DNA of 64,000 bases. It comes from Lentzea waywayandensis (GTDB lineage: Bacteria; Actinomycetota; Actinomycetes; Mycobacteriales; Pseudonocardiaceae). The translations under genes and the position numbers were made by a program. Of the stretch, positions 61,476 to 64,000 are shown piece by piece. Numbering within the stretch: position 1 is the first letter of the stretch; every line of letters begins with the position of its first letter. The notes beneath the pieces are model-generated. The model searched no databases and had not been told where the DNA came from. It saw only the letters and a program-made list of their open reading frames with translations. Location: the NCBI RefSeq assembly GCF_900115955.1, contig NZ_FOYL01000011.1:248001-312000 (forward strand), in the 5' to 3' direction.

Positions 61476-61722
61476 ACGACATGTCCTGCGCGACCAAGAC
61501 TGTTTTTATTGATCACGGTTGCGCAAATGCTCGGCCAGCCAGTTGGCGAAAGTTTTTGGACTTGCCGTCTGTCAGCACGTCGATGATGCACTCACCGTCG
61601 TTTTATCAGTCGACGGTCGTCTTAGCGATCAGGGGATCCAGCGATGCCCGCGTCGATCGACACAACCTGTCCCAGCGCGTAGGCCTGGGCACCATCCCAT
61701 CGGCTGTTCCGCAGTCATGTGA
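61476..61722. other. gap between type IIG gene and SNF2 relic
   Basis: About 250 bp between two convergent genes. No supported coding frame and no clear terminator hairpin. Confidence 0.4.
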
Positions 61723-63450
61723 TCACCGCGTATTCGGATCGAGGCCGAGCCGCTGACGTTCGGCGGCGATGATCCGCTGCTCAGCAGGAACCGCCTCGTC
61801 TCGTGTCACGTCGACCGTCTGGTGCAACGAACTATCGACCGCACGAGTATCAGCTTCCTTGGCCGCGCTCTTGCGGGCGTACTCGTCGAACAACTGCTGC
61901 TTCTCTTCGATGATCTCGCGCATGCGTTCGTCGACGGAGTTCTTGGCCAGCAACCGATGCACGTGCACCTTCCTGGTCTGCCCCATGCGGTGAGCACGGG
62001 CGATCGCCTGCGCCTCGGTACTGGGTTTCCACTGCGGCTCGGCCATGATCACCACCGAGGCCGCCTGCACGTTGAGCCCCACGCCGCCCGCCTCGATCTG
62101 GCTCAGCAGCACAGCGTGCCCATCGATCCGGGAGAACTCGTCGACCATCTCCTGCCGCTTGCCCGCCGCCACCGACCCGGTCAGCACACCCGCCGTGTTG
62201 CCGGCGAGCGCCTGCTGCACCGCCTCGAGAACACCGCGGAAGTAGGAGAAGACGATGACCTTCCACCCGTTGTCCTTCGACTCCTCGATGATTTCGAGCA
62301 GCCGCACCATCTTCGCCGAGTCGCGGTGGTTCGGCGTTGCGTAGGCGGCCTGCCGCATCGCCATGAAGTTCCGTTCGACAGCCACCCGGTAGACGCGCGC
62401 ATCGGCGTCGGACAGCTGGACCCAATCCTCCATCTCCAGGCACTCCGGCAGCTCCTGCAGCACGTCCTCCTGATTGCGCCGCAGGTACACCGGCGCCACA
62501 GCCCGCCTGAACGTCGTCGCGCTCGCCATCCGCCCGATCCGGTCCAACGACGAGGCGATGCCCGGCCGCAGATGGTCGACGAGCGACTGGAACTCCTCGA
62601 CCCGGTTCTCCATCGGCGTTCCAGTCAGGAACAGGGCCCGCTCGGCATCGGTAGCCAGCGTGGCAACGGCCTGGGAGCGTTGCGCTTCCTTGTTCTTGAT
62701 GTAGTGCGCTTCGTCGACGATCAACAGCTGGATTCCGTGCTCGTCGGGGAGTGGCAACTTGGAGACGGTGCCGAATGTCGTGACCGCGACCCGCCCTGGC
62801 GCAACCACACTCCTGTCGCACTGTCACGGTCAGCGCCATGCAACGCGTGCGCGGTCAGTGTCGTGTGTTTGCCGATCTCGTTGATCCAGTTGATCAGTAC
62901 GCTGGCGGGGCAGACGACCAGAAACCGCGTGCGCCCGTTCGCCGCGAGATGAGCGGCGGTGGCGAGTACCTGGATCGTCTTGCCCAGTCCCATCTCGTCG
63001 CCGATGATCGTCCGTTCGTGCAGGATCGCGTACTGGGCGCCGAAGACCTGGTAGCCCCGCAGCGTGGTCTTGAGCCGTTCGGTGTTGAGCGGGACTGCCT
63101 GGATCTTCTTGACCAGCTCGGCCGGCGCATAGCCATGCGCCGCGTCGTCGTCGGCCGCGCGGATTGCGCCGGGAATGGTGGCCAGTAGAGCGTTGATGCC
63201 AGCTGCGTCGCGTTCGTACTCGCGCCACACCTCGGCGGCCGGGCGATTACCGGATTGCGCGAGCTGGAGCACCGCGGTCGCACGCTGATGCAGACCAGTC
63301 GCACTGCCGCCGGTAAGGAGCTGTTCCAGTCGCGCAAGGGCGGTAAGAGCTGCAGTGCGCGCGGTCTTGCTGGAGAAGAGCATCTTCGCTCGCGAGCCGG
63401 TCGGCTGCGCGGCGGCAGAGAGACCGTGCAGGTGCGGTCGGATGTTGGCT
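61723..63450 (-). pseudogene. SNF2-type helicase, frameshifted and 5' truncated
   Basis: The N-terminal part (from about 63450 leftward; RANIRPHLHGLSAAAQPTGS, MLFSSKTARTAALTALARLE, TLRGYQVFGAQYAILHERTI, Walker A GDEMGLGKT, VVCPASVLINW) and the C-terminal part (from about 62808; LLIVDEAHYIKN, LFLTGTPMENRVEEF, GGVGLNVQAASVVIMAEPQW, AIARAHRMGQTRKVHVHRLL) are in different frames. The shift lies in about 62800-62825. The true N-terminus is lost where the sequence changes abruptly into a serine recombinase at about 63452. SNF2 proteins of this type are found in phage-defence islands. An intact copy would translocate on DNA. Confidence 0.85.
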
Positions 63451-63454
63451 CGGG

Positions 63455-64000
63455 TCCCGCGCCATCGCCAAGATCCTCAACAGCCGGGCCACCGCACCAG
63501 CTGTGGCGGCACATGGTCCGGCTACCAAGTCCTCCGCGCCCTGAACAACCGCGTGTACCTCGGCGAACTGACGTTCCGGGAGACCACCGTGACCGACACC
63601 CACGCCCCCGTCATCGACCTCACGGTGTGGGAACAGGCCCAAGCCATCCTCGACGCCCGCGGCGAATCCCACGCCCACCGCGCCGCCTCCGGCTCCGACT
63701 ACGTCCTCACCGGCCGCCTGCGCTGCCCCCAATGCGGCAAGGCCATGATCGGCACCCGCGCCACCGGCCGCAACCGCACCTACCGCTACTACACCTGCTG
63801 GAACCTCGCCCGCTACGACGCCAGCAAATGCGACTTCACGCGCCTCAACGCCGACGCCGTCGACGCAGCCGTCCTGGACGCCCTGGCCACCTTCTACCGC
63901 ACCCAGCATGACCTCATCGCCGACGCCATCGCCCACGAACAGAAACAACACCAGGCAGCCAACGCCGACCGGCACGCCGAGCTCACCACGGTCGACAACG
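63455..64000 (+). pseudogene. truncated large serine recombinase (runs off the window)
   Basis: The frame starts without a start codon at RAIAKILNSR, shifts by one base near 63482, then continues HRTSCGGTWSGYQVLRALNN, RVYLGELTFRETTV, VIDLTVWEQAQAIL, and the zinc ribbon LRCPQCGKAMIGTRA with YRYYTCW and a Cys (KCDF). It then enters the coiled-coil-like region (AHEQKQHQAANADRHAELT) at the window edge. The N-terminal catalytic resolvase domain with the serine nucleophile is absent. This is the C-terminal DNA-binding half of an integrase of the PhiC31 type. It may continue beyond 64000. Confidence 0.85.

Noticed and set aside
61481..61756. Plus-strand frame between the type IIG gene and the SNF2 relic
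   Set aside because: No ribosome-binding site, no similarity seen, and it overlaps the end of the helicase frame.
1..64000. CRISPR array, rRNA operon or replication origin
   Set aside because: I saw no regularly spaced direct repeats with unique spacers, no rRNA-like sequence and no cluster of DnaA boxes. The repeats found are tandem in-frame units or inverted repeats.

Overview
The window is very GC-rich DNA with actinomycete gene content: SARP and NB-ARC/TPR regulators, an MptB-type mannosyltransferase, an I36-type secreted protein, modular PKS genes, a DUF2637 mobile-element protein, many GTG/TTG starts and gene overlaps of 1-8 bp. A filamentous actinomycete is the safe call. A Pseudonocardiales genus (Lentzea/Saccharothrix/Actinosynnema type) is my guess only. 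All assignments come from reading motifs by eye; no database search was run.

Region by region. (1) 1-12.5 kb: a small polyketide locus with an aberrant P450, a cation/proton antiporter, a macrolide-type glycosyltransferase, a one-module type I PKS carrying its own acyl-ligase loading unit and a cysteine-type thioesterase, and an overlapping second adenylate-forming enzyme. (2) 12.6-20.3 kb: an I36-like secreted protein, an ArsR-type regulator, an Lnt/MptB envelope pair, a membrane-anchored ECF sigma factor ending in a CAP domain, and a truncated IS5-type transposase. (3) 20-26 kb: the most unusual locus. A SARP regulator fused to a complete ABC ATPase heads an operon with a two-component system and a PAP2 phosphatase. 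It is divergent from an ABC exporter operon whose ATPase closely resembles the fused one. (4) 26-33 kb: two RND pumps flanking a very short lipoprotein adaptor. (5) 33-42 kb: an NRPS fragment, a small putative secreted peptide, an AfsR-like SARP-NB-ARC-TPR regulator, a nucleotide-sugar dehydrogenase with a GT-B-like partner, and a second NB-ARC protein. (6) 42-48 kb: a broken threonine aldolase, then an MFS/CocE hydrolase/lipoprotein esterase operon behind a perfect 26-bp palindrome, with a TetR gene downstream. (7) 48-56 kb: secreted protease, FG-GAP/PASTA protein, TPR protein, a GH92 remnant and a small protein with a possible amyloid-signalling tail. (8) 56-64 kb: a decayed mobile/defence island with a DUF6119-like relic, a frameshifted DUF2637 gene, an intact type IIG restriction-modification enzyme of visibly lower GC, and a frameshifted SNF2 helicase abutting a truncated serine recombinase.

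How the parts may work together: region 3 reads as an envelope-stress or antibiotic-response module in which one protein may couple an ABC ATPase to SARP-type transcription control. Region 1 would make and release a short acyl chain (starter acid plus one malonate), with oxidation and glycosylation as possible tailoring or self-protection. Many relics (WYL regulator, NRPS condensation domain, threonine aldolase, MerR, GH92, DUF6119, DUF2637, SNF2, recombinase, IS5) mark this as an accessory part of the chromosome under turnover.
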